Shown here one piece after another: positions 8,909 to 17,848 of a DNA stretch of 64,000 nt. Numbering within the stretch: the first letter of the stretch is position 1; each line of letters opens with the position of its first letter. Source of the stretch: an uncultured Lachnoclostridium sp. (lineage in GTDB: Bacteria > Bacillota > Clostridia > Lachnospirales > Lachnospiraceae); NCBI GenBank assembly GCA_944376715.1, contig CALWDO010000002.1, positions 124,001-188,000 of the forward strand, read 5' to 3'. The notes below the pieces were generated by a model. It did no database searches. It was not told the DNA's origin and saw only the letters and a list, made by a program, of their open reading frames with translations. The translations under genes were made by a program, and so were the position numbers.

Positions 8909-9837
8909 GCTCCCTCTCCTTTCAGGGCTGCCATGACTTTCTGGAAATCTTCCACCTTATCGATATTCATCATGGTCACGCCTCGGTCAATCTTTCTCAT
9001 GAACCCGGACAGTGTCTTTCCCGGTCCCATCTCTATAAAAACATCCGTGCCGTCCGCAATCATACGCTCCACAGACTGCTGCCAGCGCACGCTGGACGCC
9101 ACCTGTCTGCAGAGAAGCGGCTTTACTTCCTCCGGGGTTCTTACATAGTCCGCCGTCACATTGGTAATGTAAGGCACGGTAAAATCATTCAACTTCACAT
9201 CTTTTAATACCTCTCCCAGCTTCTCGCCTGCTTCCGTCAGCATCCGGGAATGGAAAGGCCCGCTCACATTGAGCTTGACTGTACGCTTGGCGCCTGCGGC
9301 TTTCAATGCTTCACAGGCTGCGTCCACCGCCGTCTCCTCACCGGTAATCACGATCTGTCCCGGGCAGTTATAATTGGCAATAGACACGATTCCTTCTGTC
9401 TGTTCACAGATCTCCTCGATCTTCCCTGCATCCATGGCCAGAACCGCCGCCATAGCGCCTCCTGCAGGCACCGCGTTCTGCATCAGGATTCCTCTCTGAC
9501 GCACAACCTTGAACGCGTCGGCAGCATCCATGACGCCCGAAGCGATCAGCGCCCCGTATTCGCCCAGGCTCAATCCCGCATTCACATCCGAATGAATTCC
9601 CTGTTCTTCCACTGCTTTCAAAATAGCCGCTTCCACTGTCAGCATACAGATCTGTGTGTATTCTGTCTGGTTCAGCTGCCCGTTCTCTTCAAAACACAGC
9701 TTCGCAATATCCAGTCCGGTAGCTTTCGAAGCGGTCTCAAACACTTCCCGGCATACCGGAAACGCCTCGTAAAAATCTTTTCCCATGCCGACATACTGTG
9801 CCCCCTGGCCGGGAAATACAAAAGCAGTCCTGCTCAT
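8902..9837 (-). CDS. fabD: Malonyl-CoA:ACP transacylase
   Basis: Loads malonyl groups on acyl carrier protein. 311 residues, beginning with the typical [15 protein letters not shown]. The nucleophile elbow [10 protein letters not shown] carries the catalytic Ser, and the partner His is in [11 protein letters not shown]. The gap to fabK (89 bases) holds a FabT-like palindrome and a hairpin, so fabDGFZ may have its own expression level within the operon. Confidence 0.95.
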   Translation of the reverse strand: MSRTAFVFPGQGAQYVGMGKDFYEAFPVCREVFETASKATGLDIAKLCFEENGQLNQTEYTQICMLTVEAAILKAVEEQGIHSDVNAGLSLGEYGALIASGVMDAADAFKVVRQRGILMQNAVPAGGAMAAVLAMDAGKIEEICEQTEGIVSIANYNCPGQIVITGEETAVDAACEALKAAGAKRTVKLNVSGPFHSRMLTEAGEKLGEVLKDVKLNDFTVPYITNVTADYVRTPEEVKPLLCRQVASSVRWQQSVERMIADGTDVFIEMGPGKTLSGFMRKIDRGVTMMNIDKVEDFQKVMAALKGEGAC

Positions 9838-9855
9838 ACCTACACCTCATAAAAT

Positions 9856-9868
9856 TTTGAATATCAAA
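9856..9868. promoter_or_regulatory. FabT-like operator upstream of fabD
   Basis: TTTGAATATCAAA, a palindrome of form TTTGA-N3-TCAAA, 19 bases before the fabD start. A weak promoter candidate spans it on the minus strand: TTGAAA (9877-9882), 17 bases, CAAAAT (9854-9859). It is one of three such sites in the fab locus. Confidence 0.6.
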
Positions 9869-9883
9869 GTTTTTATTTTCAAC

Positions 9884-9916
9884 AAAGGCTGCGGCAACAA
9901 TGTTCCGGCAGCCTTT
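9884..9916 (-). terminator. Intercistronic hairpin between fabK and fabD
   Basis: AAAGGCTGC (9884-9892) pairs with GCAGCCTTT (9908-9916). Only a broken T-rich stretch follows on the minus strand, so it may be a partial terminator or an mRNA processing/stability element that partly separates fabHacpPfabK from fabDGFZ. Confidence 0.5.
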
Positions 9917-9926
9917 ATCGATTTGT

Positions 9927-10853
9927 TTATTTCAGTTTCAAAAGAGTTTCCGCCTGATCCATAACCTCGTCGATGATCTCTTTGCAGCTCTGACGCTTAT
10001 TGATCATTCCTGCAATCTGGCCTGCCAGCACGGAACCGTTGTCTGTGTCTCCGTCGATTACGGCCCGGCGAAGACCGCCTAAGGTCAGCTTCTCCAGTTC
10101 TTCAAAGGTCGCGCCCTCGGACTCCAGTTTCAGATATTCACGAGTCATCTTATTTCTCAGACCGCGTACCGGATGCCCGTGGCTTCTTCCGGTCACTTCA
10201 GAGTCGATATCCTTTGCTTTCAGGATACGCTCTTTGTATTTCTCATGGACAGTACATTCATTGGATACACAGAAACGGGTTCCCATCTGTACAGCTTCCG
10301 CGCCCAGCATAATAGCTGCCGCGAATCCCCTGCCGTCTCCGATGCCGCCTGCTGCGATCACCGGGATCTTAACTGCGTCCACGACCTGCGGCACCAGGGT
10401 CATGGTCGTAGCCTGCCCGATGTGTCCGCCGGACTCGGTACCTTCTGCAACCACGGCGTCGGCGCCGTACCGTTCCATACGTTTCGCAAGTGCAACAGAA
10501 GCAACTACCGGAATCACCTTAATACCGGCGGCTTTCCACTGCTCCATATATTTTTCCGGATTGCCCGCGCCGGTGGTCACCGCCGCAACGCCTTCCTCTA
10601 CCACTACCTGTGCGATGTCGTCCGCATAGGGGCTCATCAGCATGATATTTACTCCGAAAGGCTTATCTGTCATCTGTTTTGCCTCCCGGATGTAATTTCT
10701 CACCACGTCGGCCGGAGCATTTGCCGCCCCGATGATTCCGAAGCCACCCGCCTCCGAAACGGCTGCTGCCAGATGAGATTCAGCCACCCATGCCATACCG
10801 CCCTGAATGATCGGCTTTTCGATACCTAAAAGTTCTGTTACCCTTGTCTTCAT
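9927..10853 (-). CDS. fabK: Enoyl-ACP reductase II (FMN-dependent)
   Basis: Performs the last reduction of the elongation cycle. It is a TIM-barrel flavoprotein related to nitronate monooxygenases, not a FabI-type dehydrogenase, a class known to be insensitive to triclosan. 308 residues; KPIIQGGMAWVA at the N-terminus, the AEGTESGGHIG segment and the IPVIAAGGIGDG phosphate-binding loop are typical. It lies between acpP and fabD in the usual clostridial order. Confidence 0.93.
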   Translation of the reverse strand: MKTRVTELLGIEKPIIQGGMAWVAESHLAAAVSEAGGFGIIGAANAPADVVRNYIREAKQMTDKPFGVNIMLMSPYADDIAQVVVEEGVAAVTTGAGNPEKYMEQWKAAGIKVIPVVASVALAKRMERYGADAVVAEGTESGGHIGQATTMTLVPQVVDAVKIPVIAAGGIGDGRGFAAAIMLGAEAVQMGTRFCVSNECTVHEKYKERILKAKDIDSEVTGRSHGHPVRGLRNKMTREYLKLESEGATFEELEKLTLGGLRRAVIDGDTDNGSVLAGQIAGMINKRQSCKEIIDEVMDQAETLLKLK

Positions 10854-10869
10854 CTTACGACCTGCTTTC

Positions 10870-11103
10870 TTATTCTTCTACACCTTTGGATTTCAGATAT
10901 TCAACTACAGATCCAACTGTGGTAAGTTTCTCCAGTTCCTCAGACGGGATCTCGATCTCATACTCCTCTTCCAGAGCCATTACCAGCTCAAACAGGTCCA
11001 GGGAATCTGCTCCCAGGTCATCTTTGAAAGAAGTCGCTTCTGTAATCTCTGCCGCGTCTACATTTAACTGTTCTGCTACCATCTCTTTGATCTTTTCTAA
11101 CAT
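10870..11103 (-). CDS. acpP: Acyl carrier protein
   Basis: 77-residue carrier of growing acyl chains. The phosphopantetheine attachment Ser lies in [14 protein letters not shown] at 11103 is chosen over ATG 11109 because AAGGAG is 7 bases from the former and almost touches the latter; it also gives the standard N-terminus MLEKIKEMV. Located 16 bases upstream of fabK, with its own promoter and operator in the 92-base gap after fabH. Confidence 0.96.
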   Translation of the reverse strand: MLEKIKEMVAEQLNVDAAEITEATSFKDDLGADSLDLFELVMALEEEYEIEIPSEELEKLTTVGSVVEYLKSKGVEE

Positions 11104-11147
11104 GTTCATTCTCCTTAAATCTCTTTTTTAATTGGGTTTCCCTTTAT

Positions 11148-11160
11148 TTTGACACTCAAA
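11148..11160. promoter_or_regulatory. FabT-like operator upstream of acpP
   Basis: TTTGACACTCAAA (TTTGA-N3-TCAAA). It abuts the -10 element of the acpP promoter, so a bound repressor would block initiation. Confidence 0.7.
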
Positions 11161-11188
11161 GTATATGTGTAAACATTCCTTTTGTCAA
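11160..11188 (-). promoter_or_regulatory. Internal fab promoter upstream of acpP
   Basis: Minus strand TTGACA (11183-11188), 17-base spacer, TATACT (11160-11165): a near-consensus sigma-A promoter just after the fabH stop. Confidence 0.85.
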
Positions 11189-11195
11189 TGCTTTT

Positions 11196-12161
11196 TTACC
11201 ATTCCAGCAGACATGCGCCCCAGGTCAGTCCCGCGCCGAATCCGGACAGGATTAATTTGTCCCCTTTCTGCAGAAGTCCCTGCTCGTCCATCTGTGCCAG
11301 AAGGATCGGAAGACTTGCCGCGGAAGTATTTCCACACTGATCCAGATTCATAGGAAATTTCTCTTCCGGCTGTCCCAGGCGTTTCGCCACTGCCTGGATG
11401 ATCCGTTTATTGGCCTGATGCAGAAGAAAGTATTTCACATCGTCAGCAGTCACCCCTGCATCTTCCAGTGCTTCTTCTACGCAGACCGGAACCGTCTTCA
11501 CCGCGAATTTAAAAACTTCCTGTCCATCCATGGTCAGATACCCCGGTTTCCCGCCTTTTTCACAAAGAGGGTTTTCATTCGGACGTCCCTGGCACGCCAA
11601 TACTTCCCATTTATCCCCATTGCTCCCAATGGACTGAGAAAGTATCCCTGGTTCTTCCGCGGCGCACAAAACAGCAGCGCCTGCTCCGTCCCCGAACAGG
11701 ACGCAGGTACTTCGGTCCGTCCAGTCAATGATCTTGGACAGCGTCTCGGCGCCGATCACCAGAGCATTTCTGTAAATACCGCTTCTGATAAATGCATCCG
11801 CCACATGAACACCATACAGGAATCCGGAACACGCCGCGTTGATGTCAAACGCGACCGCTTTATGCGCTCCGATCTCTGCCTGCACCCGGCAGGCGGTACT
11901 TGGCGTCTCTGTATCGCCGGTTATCGTCGCGACGATCAAAAGTCCAATATCCTCTGCTGATACTCCCGCATGCTCCAGGGCCCGTCTGGCTGCCTGTACT
12001 GCCATGGATGTGGTCGTCTCCTCTTTCGCCAGATGTCTGACACGGATACCCGTCCGCTCCACAATCCATTCGTCGCTGGTGTCCACCAATGTCGCCAGAT
12101 AATCATTGTCCGCTGTAAATGCCGGCAGATCATAGCCGGTCCCAATTATTTTTGTGTTCAT
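11196..12161 (-). CDS. fabH: 3-oxoacyl-ACP synthase III
   Basis: Starts fatty-acid synthesis by condensing an acyl-CoA primer with malonyl-ACP. 321 residues. The Cys-His-Asn triad is seen in NAACSGFLYG, LLHQANKRI and GNTSAAS; the N-terminal TSDEWIVERTGI is characteristic. First gene of the operon, behind a strong promoter with a FabT-like operator; ATG 12161 follows GGAGAG. Confidence 0.95.
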   Translation of the reverse strand: MNTKIIGTGYDLPAFTADNDYLATLVDTSDEWIVERTGIRVRHLAKEETTTSMAVQAARRALEHAGVSAEDIGLLIVATITGDTETPSTACRVQAEIGAHKAVAFDINAACSGFLYGVHVADAFIRSGIYRNALVIGAETLSKIIDWTDRSTCVLFGDGAGAAVLCAAEEPGILSQSIGSNGDKWEVLACQGRPNENPLCEKGGKPGYLTMDGQEVFKFAVKTVPVCVEEALEDAGVTADDVKYFLLHQANKRIIQAVAKRLGQPEEKFPMNLDQCGNTSAASLPILLAQMDEQGLLQKGDKLILSGFGAGLTWGACLLEW

Positions 12162-12222
12162 CTTTCTCTCCGTTCGCCGGATCTGTCAGGCCTGCGCCTG
12201 ATCGCTCCCCATTTTCATTTAC

Positions 12223-12235
12223 TTTGACTATCAAA
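12223..12235. promoter_or_regulatory. FabT-like operator of the fab operon
   Basis: TTTGACTATCAAA, a TTTGA-N3-TCAAA palindrome 14 bases downstream of the -10 element of the fabH promoter, so it would sit at about +8 to +20. The pattern matches the palindrome bound by the MarR-family repressor FabT in streptococci and lactococci (established for those species, inferred here). Confidence 0.7.
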
Positions 12236-12248
12236 CTATTTCGGCTAA

Positions 12249-12277
12249 AGTATATCCGGGAAGGAGTGGTTTGTCAA
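12249..12277 (-). promoter_or_regulatory. Main promoter of the fab operon
   Basis: Minus strand TTGACA (12272-12277), 17-base spacer, TATACT (12249-12254). An inverted repeat (12256-12264 with 12281-12289) brackets the -35 element. Confidence 0.85.
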
Positions 12278-12289
12278 TACCCTTCCCGG
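12256..12289. repeat. Inverted repeat around the fab -35 element
   Basis: CCGGGAAGG (12256-12264) and CCTTCCCGG (12281-12289) are perfect inverted arms 16 bases apart, with the -35 box in the loop. In RNA from the upstream ABC operon this would be a GC-rich hairpin and may end that transcript, although no T-run follows. Confidence 0.55.
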
Positions 12290-12336
12290 AAAATATTCTC
12301 ATCTGTTGCCAATCCTGAATCAAGGCTGCGAAGCAC

Positions 12337-14589
12337 TCACTGCACGGTCTCATCCCGAAGCGCATCGGCCAGATTCATGCGCAGCAAAGTCCTTCCTCCT
12401 ATATAATAGGCCAGCCCGACAAATGCGAAATCTGCCAGTACAAGCGCCAGCACCGGCAGCACCGGCATATGTCCAAAAAGCAGCGCCGGATCCAGATACG
12501 CCGTTCTCATAAACAGCCAGGATATCACGGCGAGTACCGGCAGGGCGATCAGCACCGGCCGCCCTGCCAGTACCAGCGCTTCCACGCAAAACATTTTCCG
12601 AATACCCTGCGGCGTCATGCCTACAGACAGGTAACGCGCCATTTCTCTCTTTCTCTCCCGGGCAAAGCTTAAAGTATTGGTAAATACATTACCGATGCCG
12701 ATCATGGCAAGCAGGACGCAGAAGCCACCCATAATCGTCATCAGCGCCCGGTACGCGCTGTCGCTGGCTTCCTTTTCGTCAATACGGTTCTCACTCTCGA
12801 TCTCATAGGAATCGCCGATCACCCTCGCAAGATCCGCTTCCAGAGACTCCAGTTCAGACCGCGTCGGTTCCTCTTCCTCCGGGGCCGGTACATACGCTCC
12901 TTCCCCGGCTTCTCCGGCAAAGACGCGAATATACGTATCTTTCTTGGCGCCTCCTATTTCTCCTTCTATCTTTTCCCACAGCGATACGGGCAGAATGTGT
13001 ATCATTTCATAATAGTCCAGCGTCTGATATTCTTCTCTCAAAACAGGCGGTTCCTGGGCGTATCCAAGTACCCGGATCCCGGCGGCCGTTTCCTCCTGAC
13101 CGGCGCAGCGAAGGACTGCCGTTTCCTGCTCTTCTTTCAGATAAGGGAACACATTGCGAATGCGGAAATTGGGATCTGTATCGTCCCTCACCTGATTCAG
13201 GATGACTGCTCCGTCCAGCCCCGGTTCTGCCCCGACCTGTTCGCAGTACTGCAGAAAACTGGCGTCATCCAGAATCCAGACCGGCGCGTTGATCAGCCAG
13301 CCGCCGTCCTCCGGAGTCACATAGGTCTCCGAAGCGCCCTCAAAACCCCCGGTATCCAGAAATTCGCCGCTTAATTCCGCCTCTGTCACAAACCGCCTGG
13401 CTGCCGCTTTCTGATATACGGCGGCATCCCGGACTCCGGGCAGGTTACGGATCCCTTCTGTCCGGTCAAATTCCTCAATATCTGTATCCTTGACCGTAAC
13501 CATGACGTCCCATTCAGATGCCGATCCGTCAAAATAAGAGATCTGTGTACTAAGGCTGCTGACCGAGAAGAAACAAATCATAAAACCGAAAGCCAGAAGA
13601 GAAAAAGTCAGCGAAAACGACGCGGTGCGCAGGGATCTTTTCCTGGCTTTCAGCGCGTTTCCCGCCAGTTCGCCTTCTATCCCGAACAGGCGTCCCAGCA
13701 GATAGGATTCCTTTTTCTTTTTCAGGCCTTTTTCTTCGGTTCCCCGGATCGCTTCGACAGGGCTCATCCTGCAAAGCTTTCCTGCCGGTATCCATGCCGA
13801 AATTATCACGGCCGCCCCCACGCACAGAAGCGAAGCGCACAGAACCAGCGGATGGTAGGAAAACGGCACATCCAGCGTCCCTGACAGAGCCCTGTCTCTG
13901 ACCTGATCGATCCACGCCATCATCCCGGCGGCAGCGCCGATCCCCAGCAGAATTCCGGACGCCGCCGGTAGCGCGCTCAGCGCAGACGCCTCCTGCAAAA
14001 GCACCGTACGGATCTGTCCCGGAGAAGCTCCCGCGGTAGAGAGGATACCGATCTGATGAATCTTTTCATCCATAAAAACCGCAAAAGAATGATGGATAAT
14101 CAAGATCAGAGAAAAACACGCGCACAGCGCCGCGCCTGCAAAAACAACCGGCACGGCATACGCATCCATAGCGTCCGGACGGTTCGGATTTACTACCAAA
14201 AAGAGATTCAACAGTTCTTCATGATAAGTCACACTTCCTGCGTCCTGCCCCACAAGTGCCGCGATCTTCGGAAGATCTTCGTACGCTGAGGATACATCCC
14301 GGAGACGGATATCCGCTGTCCTCCCGCCGTCTTCTTCATGGACCCGGACACTCTCCACATTGGCATAATTTTGAATCACTTTTACATCGTCTTCCGTCAG
14401 CGTCCCCGTAAGTCTCGCATGATAATCACCGTCCTTGGTTTTCACTCTGACCACGTCATAGTTCCAGGTATTGTAGAGGACGCTGCATAAAAGCGACAAA
14501 AGCAGGGCGGAGATAAAAACCGCAATCATTACGGACATGCTGGAAGCACGGTTATACCGGATATCATCCCGGGAATATTCTTTCCACAT
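12337..14589 (-). CDS. ABC transporter permease, FtsX/MacB type (module 1)
   Basis: Membrane subunit of an ABC transporter, 750 residues. A hydrophobic segment near the N-terminus (about 19-41) is followed by an extracytoplasmic stretch, then three FtsX-type helices around 150-280, a long extracytoplasmic region (about 330-620) and a final three-helix FtsX block (about 630-740). This layout is typical of permeases that act with a two-component system in Firmicutes, often in defence against cell-wall-active peptides or in envelope processes. The start lies 4 bases after the ATPase stop. Substrate unknown. Confidence 0.82.
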   Translation of the reverse strand: MWKEYSRDDIRYNRASSMSVMIAVFISALLLSLLCSVLYNTWNYDVVRVKTKDGDYHARLTGTLTEDDVKVIQNYANVESVRVHEEDGGRTADIRLRDVSSAYEDLPKIAALVGQDAGSVTYHEELLNLFLVVNPNRPDAMDAYAVPVVFAGAALCACFSLILIIHHSFAVFMDEKIHQIGILSTAGASPGQIRTVLLQEASALSALPAASGILLGIGAAAGMMAWIDQVRDRALSGTLDVPFSYHPLVLCASLLCVGAAVIISAWIPAGKLCRMSPVEAIRGTEEKGLKKKKESYLLGRLFGIEGELAGNALKARKRSLRTASFSLTFSLLAFGFMICFFSVSSLSTQISYFDGSASEWDVMVTVKDTDIEEFDRTEGIRNLPGVRDAAVYQKAAARRFVTEAELSGEFLDTGGFEGASETYVTPEDGGWLINAPVWILDDASFLQYCEQVGAEPGLDGAVILNQVRDDTDPNFRIRNVFPYLKEEQETAVLRCAGQEETAAGIRVLGYAQEPPVLREEYQTLDYYEMIHILPVSLWEKIEGEIGGAKKDTYIRVFAGEAGEGAYVPAPEEEEPTRSELESLEADLARVIGDSYEIESENRIDEKEASDSAYRALMTIMGGFCVLLAMIGIGNVFTNTLSFARERKREMARYLSVGMTPQGIRKMFCVEALVLAGRPVLIALPVLAVISWLFMRTAYLDPALLFGHMPVLPVLALVLADFAFVGLAYYIGGRTLLRMNLADALRDETVQ

Positions 14590-14593
14590 GGCA

Positions 14594-15274
14594 TCACCCC
14601 CGCTTCCGGTCGCCGACGATGCGTCCGTCTTCCAGCGTCACGATCCGGTCTGCTTCCAGAGCGATCTTTTCATCATGTGTGACCAGGATCACCGTCTGTT
14701 TCAGATTCCGGTTTGACATCTTCAAAAGGTCAATGACCTCCTCCGAATTCTTCCGGTCCAGATTGCCTGTGGGTTCATCCGCCAGAAGAACTGCAGGTCG
14801 ATAGATCAGCGCCCTGGCGAGTGCCGCCCTCTGCTGCTGTCCGCCGGAAAGCTGACACGGCAAAGATTCCAGCCGGTCCGTAATCCCCAGAATTCCTGTT
14901 ATTTTATTAAAATACTCCCAGTCCGGCTGACGCCGGTCCAGCGCAAGCGGCAAAAGAATATTTTTCTTTATGGTAAGAGTAGGAACCAGGTTGTAGAACT
15001 GATAAACCAGGCCTACTTTTCTGCGCCGGAATACGGCGGCCCGGGCAGGCTTCAATCCGGAGATATCTTCACCGTCCACCAGCATCTTTCCCTCTGTGGG
15101 ACGGTCCACGCTTCCCATAATATGAAGCAGCGTGGATTTTCCGGAACCGGAGGCTCCCATAACCGCTGTGAATTCTCCTTTTTCCACAGACAGGTCGATT
15201 CCGTCCAGAGCCACGACCCGGCTTTCTCCGCTTCCGTATACCTTGCGGATGCTCTCGCATCTTAAAATCTCCAA
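14594..15274 (-). CDS. ABC transporter ATP-binding protein (module 1)
   Basis: ATPase partner of the adjacent FtsX-type permease, LolD/MacB class, 226 residues. Walker A GASGSGKST, Q-loop region GLVYQFYNLVPTLT, signature LSGGQQQRAALARAL and Walker B VLLADEPTGNLD are all intact. TTG at 15274 is preferred to GTG at 15283: GAGG is 7-8 bases from the TTG but touches the GTG, and the TTG gives the usual MEILRCESIRKVYG. Confidence 0.9.
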   Translation of the reverse strand: MEILRCESIRKVYGSGESRVVALDGIDLSVEKGEFTAVMGASGSGKSTLLHIMGSVDRPTEGKMLVDGEDISGLKPARAAVFRRRKVGLVYQFYNLVPTLTIKKNILLPLALDRRQPDWEYFNKITGILGITDRLESLPCQLSGGQQQRAALARALIYRPAVLLADEPTGNLDRKNSEEVIDLLKMSNRNLKQTVILVTHDEKIALEADRIVTLEDGRIVGDRKRG

Positions 15275-15306
15275 AAATATCACCTCTTTCTTTTACAGAA
15301 AGTATA

Positions 15307-16419
15307 TCAGAGCAAAGTGACATCTCGGTGACTGTATATACGGGCCTCGAAACATGCCCCTCCTTCCGGCCTGTTATATGCCGCAAGGGTTCCGTTCTGC
15401 AGTTCAAAGATGGAATATGCCAGCGCAAGCCCGAGGCCTGCTCCGTTCCCGGCTGCATCCTTTCCCCGGTAAAACCGCTCGAAAAGATGCGGAAGGTCCT
15501 CCGGCGCAAATCCGGTTCCGTCATCCAGGATGCGGATCCAGGCATAAAGTGGATTTTCTCCATAATCGCAGCAGATTCTTCCTCCCGCCGAAGCATGTTC
15601 CATACAGTTTTTGAGCAGATTCATCAGCGCTTCCATCGTCCACTCCATGTCGCCGCAGATTTCCACGCATCCACGGTCAGGGATCTCTACCTGTATACCC
15701 TTTTTGTCCAACAGCTCCTGCAGATTCTCCGCAGACAGGCAAAGCGCCGTATACAGATCTACACGAGCATGCTCCAACTTCAAAGTACCGGCATCGATCT
15801 TCGAGAGCGTCAGCAATGTCTCTTCCATCCAGGACAAACGCGCCAGCTGACGGCGTACTGCTTCCATATGTTCTTTAGAAAATCCGTCTTCCATAAGCTG
15901 CAGAGATAAAAGAGCCGCGGTGACCGGCGTCTTCAGCTGATGAGCAATGTCCGCCAGATGTTCCGCATAGTTTTCCCTGGCCCTCAAAGCCGCGTCTCTG
16001 GTAGCATACAGATTCGTGACCGTCTTATAAATCTCATCCTGCAGATGGGCGAACTCATCTTCCCTTGTCTCCAGAAGTGTTCCCGGCGCATCAGTATTTA
16101 CCTTTTCCAAATATTCGGTCAGCTCCCGGATCCGTTTTTCGGCCATCCGGCGTTCCTGCCGCAGCGGGATCAGGCAGACGCACAAAATAGCGGCAGCTGC
16201 CAGGATGCATATAATCACAGTCGTGCCGTCAGGAATGACTCCGAAATACTCCGGCGTATATCCGTAGGATTCCAGAAGCGTCCGGCAAAATGCAGGCAAT
16301 TGTTTATAGGCCGCGTTCCGGTACTGCCGGTGCCATGCCAGGGCGACAGCCAGAAGCGCGCCCACGCATACACAGGCCGACAGCCATGCACGTATACGTC
16401 TGTATCCCCTTCTGTTCAT
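15307..16419 (-). CDS. Sensor histidine kinase (module 1)
   Basis: Membrane kinase of 370 residues. Two transmembrane helices (about 12-30 and 66-86) flank a short extracytoplasmic loop; a HAMP-like linker is followed by the H-box ADIAHQLKTPVTAA with the phosphorylated His160. The ATPase domain shows the N-box (LMNLLKNCMEHA) and G motifs (DDGTGFAPEDLP, GAGLGLAL). The start overlaps the response-regulator stop by four bases (ATGA). Probably controls the ABC genes just downstream. Confidence 0.9.
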   Translation of the reverse strand: MNRRGYRRIRAWLSACVCVGALLAVALAWHRQYRNAAYKQLPAFCRTLLESYGYTPEYFGVIPDGTTVIICILAAAAILCVCLIPLRQERRMAEKRIRELTEYLEKVNTDAPGTLLETREDEFAHLQDEIYKTVTNLYATRDAALRARENYAEHLADIAHQLKTPVTAALLSLQLMEDGFSKEHMEAVRRQLARLSWMEETLLTLSKIDAGTLKLEHARVDLYTALCLSAENLQELLDKKGIQVEIPDRGCVEICGDMEWTMEALMNLLKNCMEHASAGGRICCDYGENPLYAWIRILDDGTGFAPEDLPHLFERFYRGKDAAGNGAGLGLALAYSIFELQNGTLAAYNRPEGGACFEARIYSHRDVTLL

Positions 16420-17114
16420 ATACTGTCCTCCATACGGTAGCCGAAGCTGCGCACCGTTTTCAGGCAGGCAGGATGTCCCAGCTTTTCCCGAAGCCGTTTC
16501 ATCGTAACCGTCAGCGTATTATCATTTACATAATTCCCTTCCCTGTCCCAGACCTGCTCCAGAATCTGTCCGCGTGTGACAGTTCGCCCTTTATTTTCCA
16601 TCAGAAGCAGCAGGATCTGATATTCTGACCGGCCAAGCGCGATCTCCCTTTCGCCGTCAAACACCTGCATCTTCTCTTTATCCAGTGTAAGCGTATCGCA
16701 GCAAAGGCGGTCCTCCTGCTGTCCTGTCCGGCGCAGCAGCGCCTGTATCCTGGCATAGAGGACCTCCAGATCAAAAGGCTTTGTCACATAATCATCCGCC
16801 CCGTTCCGGAAACCGGATATCATGTCGCAGGGGTCTCCCCGGACTGTCAGAAAGATGATCGGAAGTTCCCTCCATCTGGCGCGGATCCACCGGCACAGAT
16901 TGTCTCCCTGCTCTCCCGCGGTTTCCTCTCCCGGCGGCAGATTCCAGTCCAAAAGGACCACATCCGGAAGGTGAATCTGCAGCGCCTTCTTTATCTGTCC
17001 TGCGTCTTCGAAAACCGAGACTCTGAAGCCATGATTTCCCAGATATACCCGGACCGCCTCCGCAATCGCCGCATCGTCCTCGGCATAATAGAGGTTCACT
17101 GTCCTCTCACCCAT
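16416..17114 (-). CDS. Response regulator, OmpR/PhoB family (module 1)
   Basis: Two-domain regulator of 232 residues: receiver domain with the acidic pair in YYAEDDAA, the phosphoacceptor Asp in VVLLDWNLPPG and Lys in YVTKPFD; winged-helix DNA-binding domain with LGRSEYQILLLLMEN and VTVTMKRLREKLG. ATG 17114 is chosen because AGGAG lies 8 bases upstream; the reading frame is open further up, but that part is inside the flavin reductase gene. Overlaps the reductase stop by eight bases. Confidence 0.9.
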   Translation of the reverse strand: MGERTVNLYYAEDDAAIAEAVRVYLGNHGFRVSVFEDAGQIKKALQIHLPDVVLLDWNLPPGEETAGEQGDNLCRWIRARWRELPIIFLTVRGDPCDMISGFRNGADDYVTKPFDLEVLYARIQALLRRTGQQEDRLCCDTLTLDKEKMQVFDGEREIALGRSEYQILLLLMENKGRTVTRGQILEQVWDREGNYVNDNTLTVTMKRLREKLGHPACLKTVRSFGYRMEDSI

Positions 17115-17685
17115 TTGGCTGTCTCCTCTTCCTGACGGAATATCCAAATGTCCCCACCATCTCTCCCAGTTCATAATAACCGCCGTGGGAATATGCAATT
17201 AATCCCGCGTCATTCAGGCAGAACTTTCCCTTCTCGTCCATGTATTTGTCTTCCACCGTTACACTGACCACTTCTGCCAGGAACAGGTCATGGCTTCCCA
17301 GCGGGATCACCTCTTTCACTCTGCACTCTATATTGACCGGACTCTCCGCGATCCCCGGCGCGGCAATCTCCTTTGACGGCAGTTCTGAAAGATGCATCTC
17401 CTTAAATTTATCTACATCTCTCCCGGAACGTACTCCGCAATAATCTGCAGCCCGCGTCAGGTCTTTCGTCACCAGGTTTATCACGAATTCCCCGGTCTCT
17501 TTTAATATATTGTAGGAATACCGTTCTCTCCGAACGGAGACAGATACCATGGCAGGCGAGGAACAGACCGTCCCCGCCCATGCCACGGTGATGATATTCG
17601 GCTTCTCACCCGGACGTCCGCAGCTCACCATCACTGCCGGAACCGGATAGAGCATGTTGCCCGGCCTCCAATATTGTTTTGCCAT
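17107..17685 (-). CDS. Flavin reductase-like FMN-binding protein
   Basis: Member of the flavin reductase/flavoredoxin family, expected to bind FMN through a split-barrel fold and transfer electrons. 192 residues from ATG 17685, which has GGAGG 8 bases upstream. Family features: WRPGNMLYPVPAVMVSC at the N-terminus, PNIITVAWAGTVCSSP, and the GEFVINL segment. It overlaps the start of the module 1 response regulator, so the two are probably cotranscribed; whether the functions are related is unclear. Confidence 0.85.
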   Translation of the reverse strand: MAKQYWRPGNMLYPVPAVMVSCGRPGEKPNIITVAWAGTVCSSPAMVSVSVRRERYSYNILKETGEFVINLVTKDLTRAADYCGVRSGRDVDKFKEMHLSELPSKEIAAPGIAESPVNIECRVKEVIPLGSHDLFLAEVVSVTVEDKYMDEKGKFCLNDAGLIAYSHGGYYELGEMVGTFGYSVRKRRQPNG

Positions 17686-17768
17686 AATCTTTCCTCCAAA
17701 TGCTGTTTTCTTAATTCTACGCAGATTCGGAGGCTTTGGCAAGAAGAAGTCTTTCTGTTGGCAGACCA

Positions 17769-17797
17769 TTGCACTTCTGACAAAAAGTTCTTATAAT
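17769..17797 (+). promoter_or_regulatory. Promoter of the molbindin-like gene
   Basis: TTGCAC (17769-17774), 17-base spacer, TATAAT (17792-17797), followed by AAAAGGAGG at 17831-17839 and ATG 17849. Promoter and ribosome site look intact although the gene is frameshifted. Confidence 0.65.
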
Positions 17798-17848
17798 ATA
17801 CAGGCAGATGCGGAAGCATAAGATTGTACCTAAAAGGAGGAATCATCT

